This document shows positions 24,544-33,517 of a DNA stretch of 64,000 nt, in pieces; positions within the stretch are counted from its first letter, which is position 1; each line of letters opens with the position of its first letter. The position numbers were made by a program, and so were the translations under genes. Source of the stretch: Hoeflea sp. 108 (GTDB taxonomy: Bacteria > Pseudomonadota > Alphaproteobacteria > Rhizobiales > Rhizobiaceae); NCBI RefSeq assembly GCF_000372965.1, contig NZ_KB890024.1:3908839-3972838 (forward strand). Direction: 5' to 3'. The notes beneath the pieces were generated by a model. That model saw nothing but the letters and a program-made list of their open reading frames with translations, did no database searches and was not told the DNA's origin.

Positions 24544-26853
24544 CTAACGGCGAGCAGCGAGTCGGGCGAGGCTGATGTCCTGAGCGAACGGCCAGGTCGT
24601 GTTCGACATCGTTTCGATGCCCGACGACGACAGCGCCGAACCGAACAGGAAGCCCTGGACAAGGTCCGGCTGAACCGTGATTGCAAGGATCTTCAGCTGC
24701 TCGAAGGTCTCCACCCCTTCCACCGTCACCGACAGGCCAAGCGACTTGGAGAGATCGACGATGCCCTTGAGCAGATCGAGCGAACGGGGGCTTTGAGCCA
24801 CGTCGGCCAAGAAGCTGCGATCGATCTTGACCTTATCGAGCGGCAACTTGTGCAGGTAGCTCAGGCTGGAATAGCCGGTGCCGAAATCGTCGAGCGCGAT
24901 GCGGACACCGAGCGATTTCAACTCCTCGACATAGGCGCGTGTCTGCGACTTGTCGTCGAGAAGAGCTGTTTCGGTGACCTCGATCTCCAGGCGATTCGGC
25001 GCCAGTTCGGCAGCGGCGAGCGCGGCCTTCACCTTCTCGATCACCTCGCGGCTGCGGAAATCCTTGGCCGACAGGTTGACCGAAACGCAGATGGGGTCCG
25101 GCCACTTGGCGCATTCGGCGCAGGCAGCGTGCAGCACGAAGGTGCTGATCTCCGAGACGATGCCCATCTCCTCGGCCAGCGGAATGAATATGGCTGGCGA
25201 GACCGGACCAAGTTCAGGGTGGTCCCAGCGGCACAGCGCTTCGCAACTGACGATGCGCATCGTGTTCATCGACACGATCGGCTGGTAGACGACACGCAAT
25301 GCGCTTGCCTCGATGGCGCTGCGCAGGTCTGCCTTCATGACCTGCCTGCTGCGGAAGGCGGCATCCATGACCGCCTCGAACAGGTACCAGTTGTTCTTGC
25401 CCAGTTCCTTGGCCTTGTAGAGCGCCAGGTCCGCCCTGACGATCATTGCATCGACTTCGGAATCGCGGACCTGAGCAAGCACGGCACCACCGCTCGCCTG
25501 GATGCGCAGCGAGTGGCCGGCGACGTCGACCTCGCCCTGGAGGGCCACGAAGATGCCGTCGAGCATCGCCCTGAGGTGCTCTTCGCCGTCGATCTTGTCG
25601 AAATAGATCATGAACTCGTCGCCGCCGAAGCGACTGACCTTGACGGTGTCGCTGGCGAAAACCGCCAGTCGTTCGGCGACCGCATAGATCAGGCCGTCGC
25701 CGACGGGATGGCCGAGCGTGTCATTGACGCTCTTGAAGTCGTCGAGGTCGAGCACGGCGAGCGCGCACAGCCGTTCGCGGTCGCCAGTGCGCAGCGCCTC
25801 GTCGACGACCTCGTGGAAATAGGCACGATTGGGCAGCGCGGTGAGGCTGTCGTAGCGCGCCATGAACAGGATCTTTTCTTCGGCGGCAACACGCGCCGTG
25901 ACATCCTCGAAGGTGATAACGCCCAGTTCCTGGCTGCCTTCGCGCGCCGAGAATTCGAGGTACTGGCCGTTGGACAGCGAAACAAGGACCTTGCGGTCCT
26001 TGCCTTCGCGCAACGCCCTGGTGAGCTGTGTTTCGATGTAGCGGCAATCCTTGAGCGCCAGAAGGCCGCCAGCGACGCCACGCATCAGCAGGCCATGGAT
26101 CGAGCGCCCGAGCATCGCCTCCGGCGACCTGACCGACATCAACTGCGCGGCCTCGGCATTGGCGACCGCCACCCGTCCGTCCGGCCCGAGCATGACCAGG
26201 CCGTGCGACATGGTGTTGAGCGCCCGGTTGAAACGCTGCGCCAGGTGATTGGCCTTCTTCTCTTCCGAGATCGCCGTGAACAGCACTTCGCGCACCGTGT
26301 CGGCGAACTTGCGGATGGCGTAGAGGAAGGGCGCCGACAGCAGGCCGAGGAAGACGTGGTAAAAATCGCCGCGCAGCAGGAAGCCCAGCGAGATCGGCCA
26401 TGTCAGCGCGATGATGAGGATCAGCACCATCCGCGGCGAGCCGTAATTGCGGCCGGCGATCGATGTCGCGGTCGCAAGCGTCACGCAGACGGCCGCTATC
26501 TCGGCGAAGGTGTCATGGGCAAAATAGATGCCGGCGAGACAGAAGGCACCAAGTGCCAGGCCGTGCGCCGTGCCATAGAGAATATAGTCGTTCTCGCGCT
26601 GGTGCGCCTCTTCCCATGTCGTCGGCGACGGCAGGCTGTTGTACTTGCGGAAGTTGCGCAGGCGCAGCGTGCCGACAAGCACCATCAGCAACGCGATGAC
26701 CAGATAGAGCGGATGTCCGGTCTTCCACCAGACGACGACCATCAGGAAGGTCTGGGCGACCATGCCCACAGCAAGCGTCGAACCATCGCGGAACAGCGTC
26801 TCCACGAAAGGTATGTAGACGTCGACTGGGATCTCGTTGTTTCTTCTGCGCAC
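24544..26853 (-). CDS. Membrane GGDEF-EAL cyclic-di-GMP turnover protein with PAS domain
   Basis: 769-residue protein. Order: N-terminal membrane region with about six helices (residues 25-185), PAS-like sensor (about 205-320), GGDEF domain (about 330-495) and EAL domain (about 510-755). The active-site GGDEF (410-414) is intact. The EAL signature (538-540), the VNLS, ETE and DDFGTG motifs and the late VEGVET motif are all present, so both diguanylate cyclase and phosphodiesterase activities are possible. No RxxD inhibitory site precedes GGDEF. Starts with GTG at 26853; the AGGA before it is unusually close, so the true start is uncertain. Same strand as and 138 bp downstream of the fused oxidoreductase gene. 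Confidence 0.93.
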   Translation of the reverse strand: MRRRNNEIPVDVYIPFVETLFRDGSTLAVGMVAQTFLMVVVWWKTGHPLYLVIALLMVLVGTLRLRNFRKYNSLPSPTTWEEAHQRENDYILYGTAHGLALGAFCLAGIYFAHDTFAEIAAVCVTLATATSIAGRNYGSPRMVLILIIALTWPISLGFLLRGDFYHVFLGLLSAPFLYAIRKFADTVREVLFTAISEEKKANHLAQRFNRALNTMSHGLVMLGPDGRVAVANAEAAQLMSVRSPEAMLGRSIHGLLMRGVAGGLLALKDCRYIETQLTRALREGKDRKVLVSLSNGQYLEFSAREGSQELGVITFEDVTARVAAEEKILFMARYDSLTALPNRAYFHEVVDEALRTGDRERLCALAVLDLDDFKSVNDTLGHPVGDGLIYAVAERLAVFASDTVKVSRFGGDEFMIYFDKIDGEEHLRAMLDGIFVALQGEVDVAGHSLRIQASGGAVLAQVRDSEVDAMIVRADLALYKAKELGKNNWYLFEAVMDAAFRSRQVMKADLRSAIEASALRVVYQPIVSMNTMRIVSCEALCRWDHPELGPVSPAIFIPLAEEMGIVSEISTFVLHAACAECAKWPDPICVSVNLSAKDFRSREVIEKVKAALAAAELAPNRLEIEVTETALLDDKSQTRAYVEELKSLGVRIALDDFGTGYSSLSYLHKLPLDKVKIDRSFLADVAQSPRSLDLLKGIVDLSKSLGLSVTVEGVETFEQLKILAITVQPDLVQGFLFGSALSSSGIETMSNTTWPFAQDISLARLAARR

Positions 26854-26991
26854 GTCCTAGGCCCACTGGGTGGCCAAGGACTGCCACATCCGCCTTAAGA
26901 AAAGCTTAGAAACAAAGGCCTAGCCGCCCGGATGAGCGCAGTTGTGCGCGACACAACCGCTAATTTAGTTTCAGGTAAAAATTTCGTATCG

Positions 26992-29900
26992 CTATTCGGC
27001 GGCTTGCAGAACCGCAGGCTGAACATCGGGCCCCAGGCGTTCGAGCAGCCTTTGCCTTTCACCTGCCGCCTTTTCGACGCTCGCATGCTTGACGTGACCA
27101 TAACCACGGATCAGCTGCGGCACCGAAACAAGGGCGGTAGCGGCCTCGATGTTCTCGGGCGTCAGCGCCTCCACGACAAGGTCGAGATCGCGCTCGAAGC
27201 TCGCCAGAAGGCCGCGCTCCATGCGCCGCTCCGCCGTATAGCCGAAGACGTCGAGACGACCGCCGCGCAGCCTCTTCATCGCGGCCAGGAGCTTGAACCC
27301 CTTCATCATCCAAGGCCCGAAGCTCGACTTGCGCGGGCTTCCGTCGGCGCCCTTCTTGCCGAGGATCGGCGGCGCCAGATGGAACTCCAGCCGATCGTAG
27401 CCCTGGAACTGCTTCGCCAGCTCGCGCTGGAACGACCCGTCGGTATAGAGCCGCGCCACCTCGTATTCGTCCTTGATCGCCATCAGCTTGAACAGGCTGC
27501 GCGCGGCGGCCTCGGCGACATCGGTCGACCCCGGCTTGGCCTTGTCTTCGGCTGCGCGGATGGCTGCGATCCGTGACCTGTAGCGATCCGCATAGGCAGC
27601 GTTCTGGTAGGCGGCAAGGAACTCGGCGCGCCTGGCGACGATCTCGTCCAGTGTCTGCGCAACGGGTTGCTCGTCGCCGCGGCTTGAACTCTCCACCATG
27701 GCGCGCACGAAGTCGGGCTCGTGGCCGGCACGACGGCCCCAGCGGAACGCCGAAATGTTCATCGCCACCGCTTCGCCGTTGAGTTCGATCGCCCGCTCGA
27801 TCGCGTCTCCGGACAGGGGCAGGCCGCCACGCTGGAAGGCAAGCCCAAGCAGGAACATGTTGGCGCCGAGCGAATTGCCGAACAGGGCGGTTGCTGCACG
27901 TGAGGCGTCGAAGAAATGCACGTTCGCCTCGCCTGCAGCGGCCCGGATCGCCTTCTTCAGGCGTTCGGTCGGCAAGGTGAAATCGGCCGAGCGTGTGAAC
28001 TCGCCGGGCATCACCTCCGATGTGTTGGAGACGAAGATCGTATGGTTCTCGCGTACGGCAGCCAGCACCTTCTTGGCGCCTGACACCACAAGGTCGCAGC
28101 CCAGGATCAGGTCGGCCTTGCCGGCCGAGACGCGGATGGCGTTGATGTCGGCGGGCGTCGGCGCAATGCGGACATGGCTGAACACCGAGCCGCCCTTCTG
28201 GGCGAGGCCGGCCATGTCGATCATGCCGCAGCCCTTGCCTTCGAGATGCGCCGCCATGCCGAGGATGGCGCCCACGGTGACGACGCCGGTGCCACCAACA
28301 CCGTCGATGATCGCTGCCCAGCCATTGCGGTCGATCGCAAACGGCTTTGGCTCGGCCACGCCCTGCAGCGGATCACTGGCGCCGGCAACACCGTCGGCCT
28401 TGCGGATCTTGGCGCCATGCACCGTCACGAAGGACGGGCAGAAGCCGCCGAGGCAGGAGAAATCCTTGTTGCAGCTCGACTGGTCGATCTTGCGCTTGCG
28501 GCCGAACTCGGTCTCGACAGGCTGGATCGAGACGCAGTTGGATTTCACCCCGCAGTCGCCGCAGCCCTCGCACACCAGCTCGTTGATGAAGACGCGCTTG
28601 TCGGGATCGGGGAAGGTGCCGCGCTTGCGCCGACGCCGCTTTTCGGCAGCGCAGGTCTGGTCATAAAGCAGCACGGTAACGCCATCGATGTCGCGCAGCT
28701 CGCGCTGCACGAAGTCGAGGTCGTCGCGATGATGGAAACTGGTATCCGCGGGGAATTGTGCACGGCTGCCATATTTGTCCGGCTCGTCGGTGACGACGGC
28801 GATGCGCTCGACGCCCTCGGCCCGGATCTGGCGGGCGATCATGTCGACGGTCAGGCTGCCTTCATGCGGCTGGCCGCCGGTCATGGCGACAGCGTCGTTG
28901 TAGAGGATCTTGTAGGTAATGTTGGCCTTCGAGGCGAGCGCGAAGCGGATCGCCAGCGTGCCCGAGTGATTGTAGGTGCCGTCGCCCAAATTCTGGAACA
29001 GGTGCTTGCGCTTGGAGAACGGCGCCTGCCCTATCCATTGCGCGCCCTCCCCGCCCATGGCGGTGAAACCGACGGTGTTGCGGTCCATCCATAGCGACAT
29101 GAAGTGACAGCCAATGCCGGCTCCGGCGATCGACCCGTCCGGCACCTTGGTCGAGGTGTTGTGCGGGCAGCCGGAGCAGAAGAACGGCGTGCGCCCGGCG
29201 ATGTCCTTGGTGTCGGCCAGCATGGCCTGGTATTGCCGCAGCCGACCGACGCGGCCGGCGATCTCCTCCGACGGACCGATGGTCTTGAGAACGCGCTCGC
29301 CGATGGCAATCGCGATATCGTTGGGGTCGAGCGCACCCTTGGCCGGGAACAGCCACTCGCCGCGTTCGTCCTTCTTGCCGACGACCTTGGGCTGCATCGA
29401 GGTGCCGTAGAGCACCTCGCGCACCTGGGTTTCGATGAGCGAGCGTTTTTCCTCGACGACGATGATCGTCTCGAGGCCGCTGGCGAAATCCTTGATGTGC
29501 TCGAGGTCGAGCGGCCACGAACAGCCGACCTTGAAAAGCCGGATGCCGAGCTGGCCTGCCTTCTTTTCGTCGATGCCGAGATCGTCGAGCGCCTGGCGAA
29601 CATCCAGGAAACTCTTGCCTGTGGTGATGATGCCGAGCCTGGCCTTGCGGCCGCCGGAATAGACGATGCGGTTGATGTTGTTGACACGGATGAAGGCCGC
29701 TGCTGCCGCACGCTTGTATTCGTGCAGCCGCGCTTCCTGGCCGAGCTGGTCGAGCTCGTTGCGGATGTTGAGCCCGCCCGGCGGCATGTCGAACTCGGGC
29801 AGGACAATGTTCAGCCGTTCGAGCGATGCATCGACGGAAGCCGTGGATTCGATGTTGTCCTTGACGCATTTGATTGCAGTCCAGGTGCCGGCGAAGCGCG

Positions 29901-30468
29901 ACAGGGCAAAGCCGTAGAGGCCGTAGTCGATCAGCTCCTGCACCCCACCCGGGTTGAGGATCGGGATCATCGTGTCGACAAACAGGAACTCGGTCGCATG
30001 CGCATTGGTCGAGGACTCGGCCATGTGGTCGTCGCCCATCAGCGCCAAAACGCCACCGTGCTTCGACGAGCCGGCGAGATTGGCATGACGGAACACGTCG
30101 CCCGAGCGGTCGACGCCGGGGCCCTTGCCGTACCAGACCGAGAAGACGCCGTCGTGCTTGCCTTCGCCGAGCAGTTCTGCCTGCTGCGAACCCCAGCAGG
30201 CCGTCGCGGCCAGCTCCTCGTTGAGGCCGGGCTGGAAGACAACGTTGGACTGGGCGAGCTGGGACTTGGCCTTCCACAATTGCATGTCGAGCCCGCCGAG
30301 CGGCGAGCCGCGATAGCCCGAGACGAAGCCCGCAGTGTCGAGGCCGGCAAGACGGTCGCGCTCGCGCTGCATCAAGAGCATGCGCACAACGGCCTGGGCA
30401 CCGGAGAGAAAGACACGCTCCTTGCCAAGATCGAACTTGTCGTCGAGAGCCACGTCGTGAAGGGTCAT
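26992..30468 (-). CDS. Fused indolepyruvate:ferredoxin oxidoreductase family protein
   Basis: 1158-residue cytoplasmic enzyme. In order: a 2-oxoacid:ferredoxin oxidoreductase alpha-type region (1-400), a thiamine-diphosphate-binding region (about 430-560, with GDGTYNHSGT), a Cys-rich iron-sulfur region (CEGCGDCGVKSNC at 633-645 and SCLGGFC at 671-677), a gamma-type catalytic domain (about 700-890, GVGGTGVVTVGAILG), and a C-terminal extension (about 900-1150) specific to fused forms. These enzymes oxidatively decarboxylate aryl-pyruvates from aromatic amino acid transamination to acyl-CoA, reducing ferredoxin. AGGAA seven bases upstream fits ATG 30468 better than 30519. Confidence 0.9.
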   Translation of the reverse strand: MTLHDVALDDKFDLGKERVFLSGAQAVVRMLLMQRERDRLAGLDTAGFVSGYRGSPLGGLDMQLWKAKSQLAQSNVVFQPGLNEELAATACWGSQQAELLGEGKHDGVFSVWYGKGPGVDRSGDVFRHANLAGSSKHGGVLALMGDDHMAESSTNAHATEFLFVDTMIPILNPGGVQELIDYGLYGFALSRFAGTWTAIKCVKDNIESTASVDASLERLNIVLPEFDMPPGGLNIRNELDQLGQEARLHEYKRAAAAAFIRVNNINRIVYSGGRKARLGIITTGKSFLDVRQALDDLGIDEKKAGQLGIRLFKVGCSWPLDLEHIKDFASGLETIIVVEEKRSLIETQVREVLYGTSMQPKVVGKKDERGEWLFPAKGALDPNDIAIAIGERVLKTIGPSEEIAGRVGRLRQYQAMLADTKDIAGRTPFFCSGCPHNTSTKVPDGSIAGAGIGCHFMSLWMDRNTVGFTAMGGEGAQWIGQAPFSKRKHLFQNLGDGTYNHSGTLAIRFALASKANITYKILYNDAVAMTGGQPHEGSLTVDMIARQIRAEGVERIAVVTDEPDKYGSRAQFPADTSFHHRDDLDFVQRELRDIDGVTVLLYDQTCAAEKRRRRKRGTFPDPDKRVFINELVCEGCGDCGVKSNCVSIQPVETEFGRKRKIDQSSCNKDFSCLGGFCPSFVTVHGAKIRKADGVAGASDPLQGVAEPKPFAIDRNGWAAIIDGVGGTGVVTVGAILGMAAHLEGKGCGMIDMAGLAQKGGSVFSHVRIAPTPADINAIRVSAGKADLILGCDLVVSGAKKVLAAVRENHTIFVSNTSEVMPGEFTRSADFTLPTERLKKAIRAAAGEANVHFFDASRAATALFGNSLGANMFLLGLAFQRGGLPLSGDAIERAIELNGEAVAMNISAFRWGRRAGHEPDFVRAMVESSSRGDEQPVAQTLDEIVARRAEFLAAYQNAAYADRYRSRIAAIRAAEDKAKPGSTDVAEAAARSLFKLMAIKDEYEVARLYTDGSFQRELAKQFQGYDRLEFHLAPPILGKKGADGSPRKSSFGPWMMKGFKLLAAMKRLRGGRLDVFGYTAERRMERGLLASFERDLDLVVEALTPENIEAATALVSVPQLIRGYGHVKHASVEKAAGERQRLLERLGPDVQPAVLQAAE

Positions 30469-30600
30469 GCGCATTTCCTGTGCCCCAGCCGCGCTCGATT
30501 CGGTGCAGTGGCTGACCATGGGTAGCTCAGGAATAGCTTTTCCGGGCGCGCCTGTCGCGTCAAACCAATTCCGTGCACCGGTTCTGATACGACTATGGCC

Positions 30601-31134
30601 TCAGGCGGCGGGCGGACAGGTGACGCCGCGCCCTTGCGGCAGCCGCCCGTCGGGATGGCCCTTGAGCTCGGGATTGGGGTCGTAGAACGGCCCGACGGCG
30701 AGCGGCTTGTCGGGCAGGTCAGACTGGTCCTGCGTCGAGGCCATGGTGGTTTCGATCGATTGTTTTTTCTTGCCCTCGGCGTCCTCGATCACGATCGACA
30801 CCTTGTAGGGCCGGTCCTTGACGAGGCATTCCAGCGGCGGGCTTTCGATGGTCACCTTGTCGTTCATCGGCCAGATCTTCTGGCGCACGACGATCGCCTC
30901 ACCGCCGGCCGGGTTCTCGAAACTCGCTACCGCCACCTCGTCGTTGCCGACCGGCCTCAGCGGCTTCAGCGTCACCATGTAGCGCACGGTTGCGACCCGG
31001 TAGTTGAAGACGAACAGCCGGCCGGACAGCTCGAAGAACTCACCTTCCCCACCGCTTTCGCGACAGCCGGCGAGCGCCACGAATGCGAGGGCGGCGCATC
31101 CCAGGGCAAGGCGCAAGAGTGTCCGGTCACGCAT
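30601..31134 (-). CDS. Putative lipoprotein of unknown function
   Basis: 177-residue protein with a lipoprotein signal ending in the lipobox VALAGC (Cys24). The mature part is predicted beta-rich (FFELSGRLFVFNYRVATVRYMVTLKPL) and ends in a Pro/Gly-rich tail. I do not recognise a family. Its start overlaps the CGNR regulator stop by 8 bp, so the two genes form an operon, which is unusual for a lipoprotein and a zinc-finger regulator. Confidence 0.75.
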   Translation of the reverse strand: MRDRTLLRLALGCAALAFVALAGCRESGGEGEFFELSGRLFVFNYRVATVRYMVTLKPLRPVGNDEVAVASFENPAGGEAIVVRQKIWPMNDKVTIESPPLECLVKDRPYKVSIVIEDAEGKKKQSIETTMASTQDQSDLPDKPLAVGPFYDPNPELKGHPDGRLPQGRGVTCPPAA

Positions 31135-31726
31135 TGAGCACCTCCTCCTTGCGTCTGTTGTAGTGGCGCCTGGCCTTCTGCCGGTTGCCGCACACGGCCA
31201 TGTCGCACCACATGCGGCTGCCGTTGCGGCTGCGGTCGATGAACAGCCAGCGGCAGTTCGGGCAGATGCGCAGCCGGGCGAGATTTTCGGCCGACATCAA
31301 CGACAACGCCGAGACCGCGAGCCCGGCCTCGAAGGCGAGCGGCCCCGGTGAGCGGCCGAACGGCGCCCCTGGCGCGAACGTTTCTTCCGAGCCGGCGAGC
31401 CCCCGGGCACAGGCATCGAGAAACGCTGGCAGCTCCGCAGCTGCCAGCTCTCCGTCGGCAGCAGCCCGGCGGAACAGGCGGTCCGTCGCCTCGCGAATGG
31501 CGATCACCTTTCCGGCAATCGCCTGCGGATCATCGGCGGCAAGTGCCCTGCCCCGCAGCTCGTCGGCGCGGAACTCGTTGGCGGCGGCTGCGAAGCGACG
31601 GATCTCGGCCGTGTCGGCGAAGCGATCGAAACTGCGCTCGGCATCGCCGCGCAACACGACCGTGTTGGCCGTATCAAGCGCCAGCACGCCACCTGAGAAA
31701 CGATGAGGTGTCCACGAAACCGTCAT
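31127..31726 (-). CDS. CGNR zinc-finger transcriptional regulator
   Basis: 199-residue protein with an N-terminal ABATE-type ligand or stress-sensing domain (about 1-140: GVLALDTANTV) and a C-terminal CGNR zinc finger. Its metal ligands are visible in ICPNCRWLFIDRSRNGSRMWCDMAVCGNRQKARRH (CPNC, then the C-x4-C of CDMAVC leading into the CGNR signature). CGNR proteins act as DNA-binding regulators. It is divergent from the LivH-like permease, with a 16-bp-arm inverted repeat between them. Confidence 0.88.
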   Translation of the reverse strand: MTVSWTPHRFSGGVLALDTANTVVLRGDAERSFDRFADTAEIRRFAAAANEFRADELRGRALAADDPQAIAGKVIAIREATDRLFRRAAADGELAAAELPAFLDACARGLAGSEETFAPGAPFGRSPGPLAFEAGLAVSALSLMSAENLARLRICPNCRWLFIDRSRNGSRMWCDMAVCGNRQKARRHYNRRKEEVLNA

Positions 31727-31732
31727 GGCTCA

Positions 31733-31768
31733 AATCTAACTGGTAAACTCAATTTGACAAGTTAGATT
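31733..31768. promoter_or_regulatory. Imperfect 16+4+16 bp inverted repeat, candidate CGNR operator/promoter
   Basis: Arms 31733-31748 (aatctaactggtaaac) and 31753-31768 (tttgacaagttagatt) are inverted repeats matching at 13 of 16 positions. The outer octamers aatctaac/gttagatt match perfectly. The right arm contains TTGACA (31754-31759), a good -35 element for the plus-strand permease gene, with a weak CAATTT -10 after 17 bases. The CGNR regulator begins 7 bp away, consistent with autoregulation and divergent control. Confidence 0.55.
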
Positions 31769-31820
31769 CATAAGCGCAATTTCACGAGGCGGGGGATGAT
31801 CCCGCCGCGCCGGAACGTGC

Positions 31821-32726
31821 ATGCTCTACTTCCTGCAACAGATCCTCAACGGCGTGCATTCGGCGGCCATCTATGGCCTGCTCGCCTTTGGCTATGCGCT
31901 GGGCAACGGGCTGCTCAAGCGGACCAATCTCGCCTATGGCGGCCTCTTCGCCTTCTGCGGCCAGACCATGATCCTGGCTGCCGTCTACGGCTATCAGGTG
32001 TTGTGGCTGACATTGCCGGCGACAATTGCCTTCGGCATCGCGATTGCGCTCGCTTATGCGGCACTGCTTAGCCGCTTCCTTTCGCGCTCCGTCTTCCTGC
32101 CGCTGGCCAGCCAATCGCCCAACTCCATCGTCGCCGCCACGCTCGGTGTGCTCATCGTGCTGATGGAACTGAGCCGCATCTCGGCCGACACCCATGATTT
32201 CTGGCTGCCGCCGATACTGGCAACGCCTGTCGTTTTCGCCGGCGGCAGCACCTTCGTGGCGACGCTGACCTTCATCCAGCTGATCAATGTGGCGATTGCC
32301 TCGGGCCTCATCGTCGCAGGCGCGATCTATCTGTCGCGCTCGCGCTTCGGCCGGTATTGGCGGGCCGTGTCCGACGATCCGTTCGCCGCCGAACTCTGCG
32401 GCCTCGACGTCAGTCGTGTCTTCCATCGCGCGCTTCTGTTGGGCGGCCTGTGTGCAGCCATCGCAGGCGTGCTTGCCGCGCTCTATTACGGCAATCTCGG
32501 TTTCGGCGCCGGGCTGGTCTACGGCCTGAAGATCCTGTTTATCACAGCTGTCGGCAGCTACTACGCACCGTCAAGGGCAGCGATCGGCGCGGCTTTCTTC
32601 GGTATCGCTGAATCACTCTGGGCCGGCTACTTCCCGATCGAATGGCGCGACGCCTGGATGTATGGCCTGCTCGCCGCCATGCTGGTCCTGACCGCCGACC
32701 GACGCGACGCCCCGGCCTCCGCCTGA
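31821..32726 (+). CDS. Branched-chain amino acid ABC transporter permease (LivH type), apparently orphan
   Basis: 301-residue membrane protein with about eight helices. Typical LivH features are the N-terminal ILNGVHSAAIYGLLAFGYALGNGLLKRTNLAYGG and the EAA-like loop RAVSDDPFAAELCGLDVSRVFHRALLLGGLCAAIAGVLAAL. It would form half of the transmembrane pore for a HAAT-family importer. No LivM, ATPase or binding-protein gene is next to it; it faces the CGNR regulator across a 94-bp gap. The ribosome site is weak (cggaa). Confidence 0.85.
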   Translation: MLYFLQQILNGVHSAAIYGLLAFGYALGNGLLKRTNLAYGGLFAFCGQTMILAAVYGYQVLWLTLPATIAFGIAIALAYAALLSRFLSRSVFLPLASQSPNSIVAATLGVLIVLMELSRISADTHDFWLPPILATPVVFAGGSTFVATLTFIQLINVAIASGLIVAGAIYLSRSRFGRYWRAVSDDPFAAELCGLDVSRVFHRALLLGGLCAAIAGVLAALYYGNLGFGAGLVYGLKILFITAVGSYYAPSRAAIGAAFFGIAESLWAGYFPIEWRDAWMYGLLAAMLVLTADRRDAPASA

Positions 32727-32932
32727 GGCATGGAAAACAGCTGCGACTTTGGTCGAATACCCTCCGGTTAGCCCACCTTTTCCCCGGTTTTGCGGCCTTT
32801 GTCGCGGTTGACGACACAAGCCCGTTATGTTGACGCGGCACCCACGGGCAGCATACCCATGAACACCAAGGGGCATGCTCAAAAAACCACAACGGGGAGC
32901 CAACGCCGCCCCGCTAAATAAGGGAGGAATGC

Positions 32933-33517
32933 ATGGCAGGGCTGCTGGCTCTATCCAGACTTATTGACCGCATAAATGAGATAATCGGCAAAACCATTTC
33001 CTGGGCGATCCTGGTCGCCATCCTGGTCAGCGCCGGCAATGCGATCGTTCGCAAGACCTTCAACATGTCTTCCAACGCTTGGCTGGAACTGCAGTGGTAC
33101 CTGTTCGGCGCCGCCTTCATGCTGGCCGCCGCCTACACGCTGAAGCAGAACGAGCACATCCGCATCGACATCGTTTACGGCATGTTCTCGCGCCGGGTGC
33201 AGCACTGGATCGACCTGCTCGGGCACCTGCTGTTCCTGATGCCCTTCGTCATCCTGATGATCTTCTACTTCGTCCCCTATGTCAGCCTGTCGTTCCGCTC
33301 GGGCGAAATGTCGTCCAGCGCCGGCGGCCTGATCCTGTGGCCGGCCAAGGCGCTGCTGCTGGTGGGCTTCATCCAGCTATTCTTCCAGGGCGTGTCCGAG
33401 ATCATCAAGAAGATTGCAATCATGCGCGGCGACCTGGAGGACCCCAATCCTTTCGTTTCGGCCCATGAGGCCGCCGAACTCGAAGGCAAGGCCCTGGCCG
33501 ACGAGGTGCGCTCATGA
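32933..33517 (+). CDS. TRAP transporter small permease (DctQ-like)
   Basis: 194-residue membrane protein with four predicted helices. The DctQ pattern is seen in LELQWYLFGAAFMLAAAYTLKQNEHIRIDIVYGMFSRRVQHWIDLLG. It pairs with the large permease, whose start overlaps its stop as ATGA. TRAP systems import organic acids using the sodium gradient. A strong gggagga precedes the ATG. The 206 bp upstream carry a cgggg/ccccg hairpin (about 32893-32912) but no regulator gene. Confidence 0.9.
   Translation: MAGLLALSRLIDRINEIIGKTISWAILVAILVSAGNAIVRKTFNMSSNAWLELQWYLFGAAFMLAAAYTLKQNEHIRIDIVYGMFSRRVQHWIDLLGHLLFLMPFVILMIFYFVPYVSLSFRSGEMSSSAGGLILWPAKALLLVGFIQLFFQGVSEIIKKIAIMRGDLEDPNPFVSAHEAAELEGKALADEVRS

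Noticed and set aside
24538..26898. 786-codon plus-strand frame opposite the GGDEF-EAL gene
   Set aside because: Antisense shadow of a clearly functional gene; composition is Arg/His/Ala-rich with no motifs.
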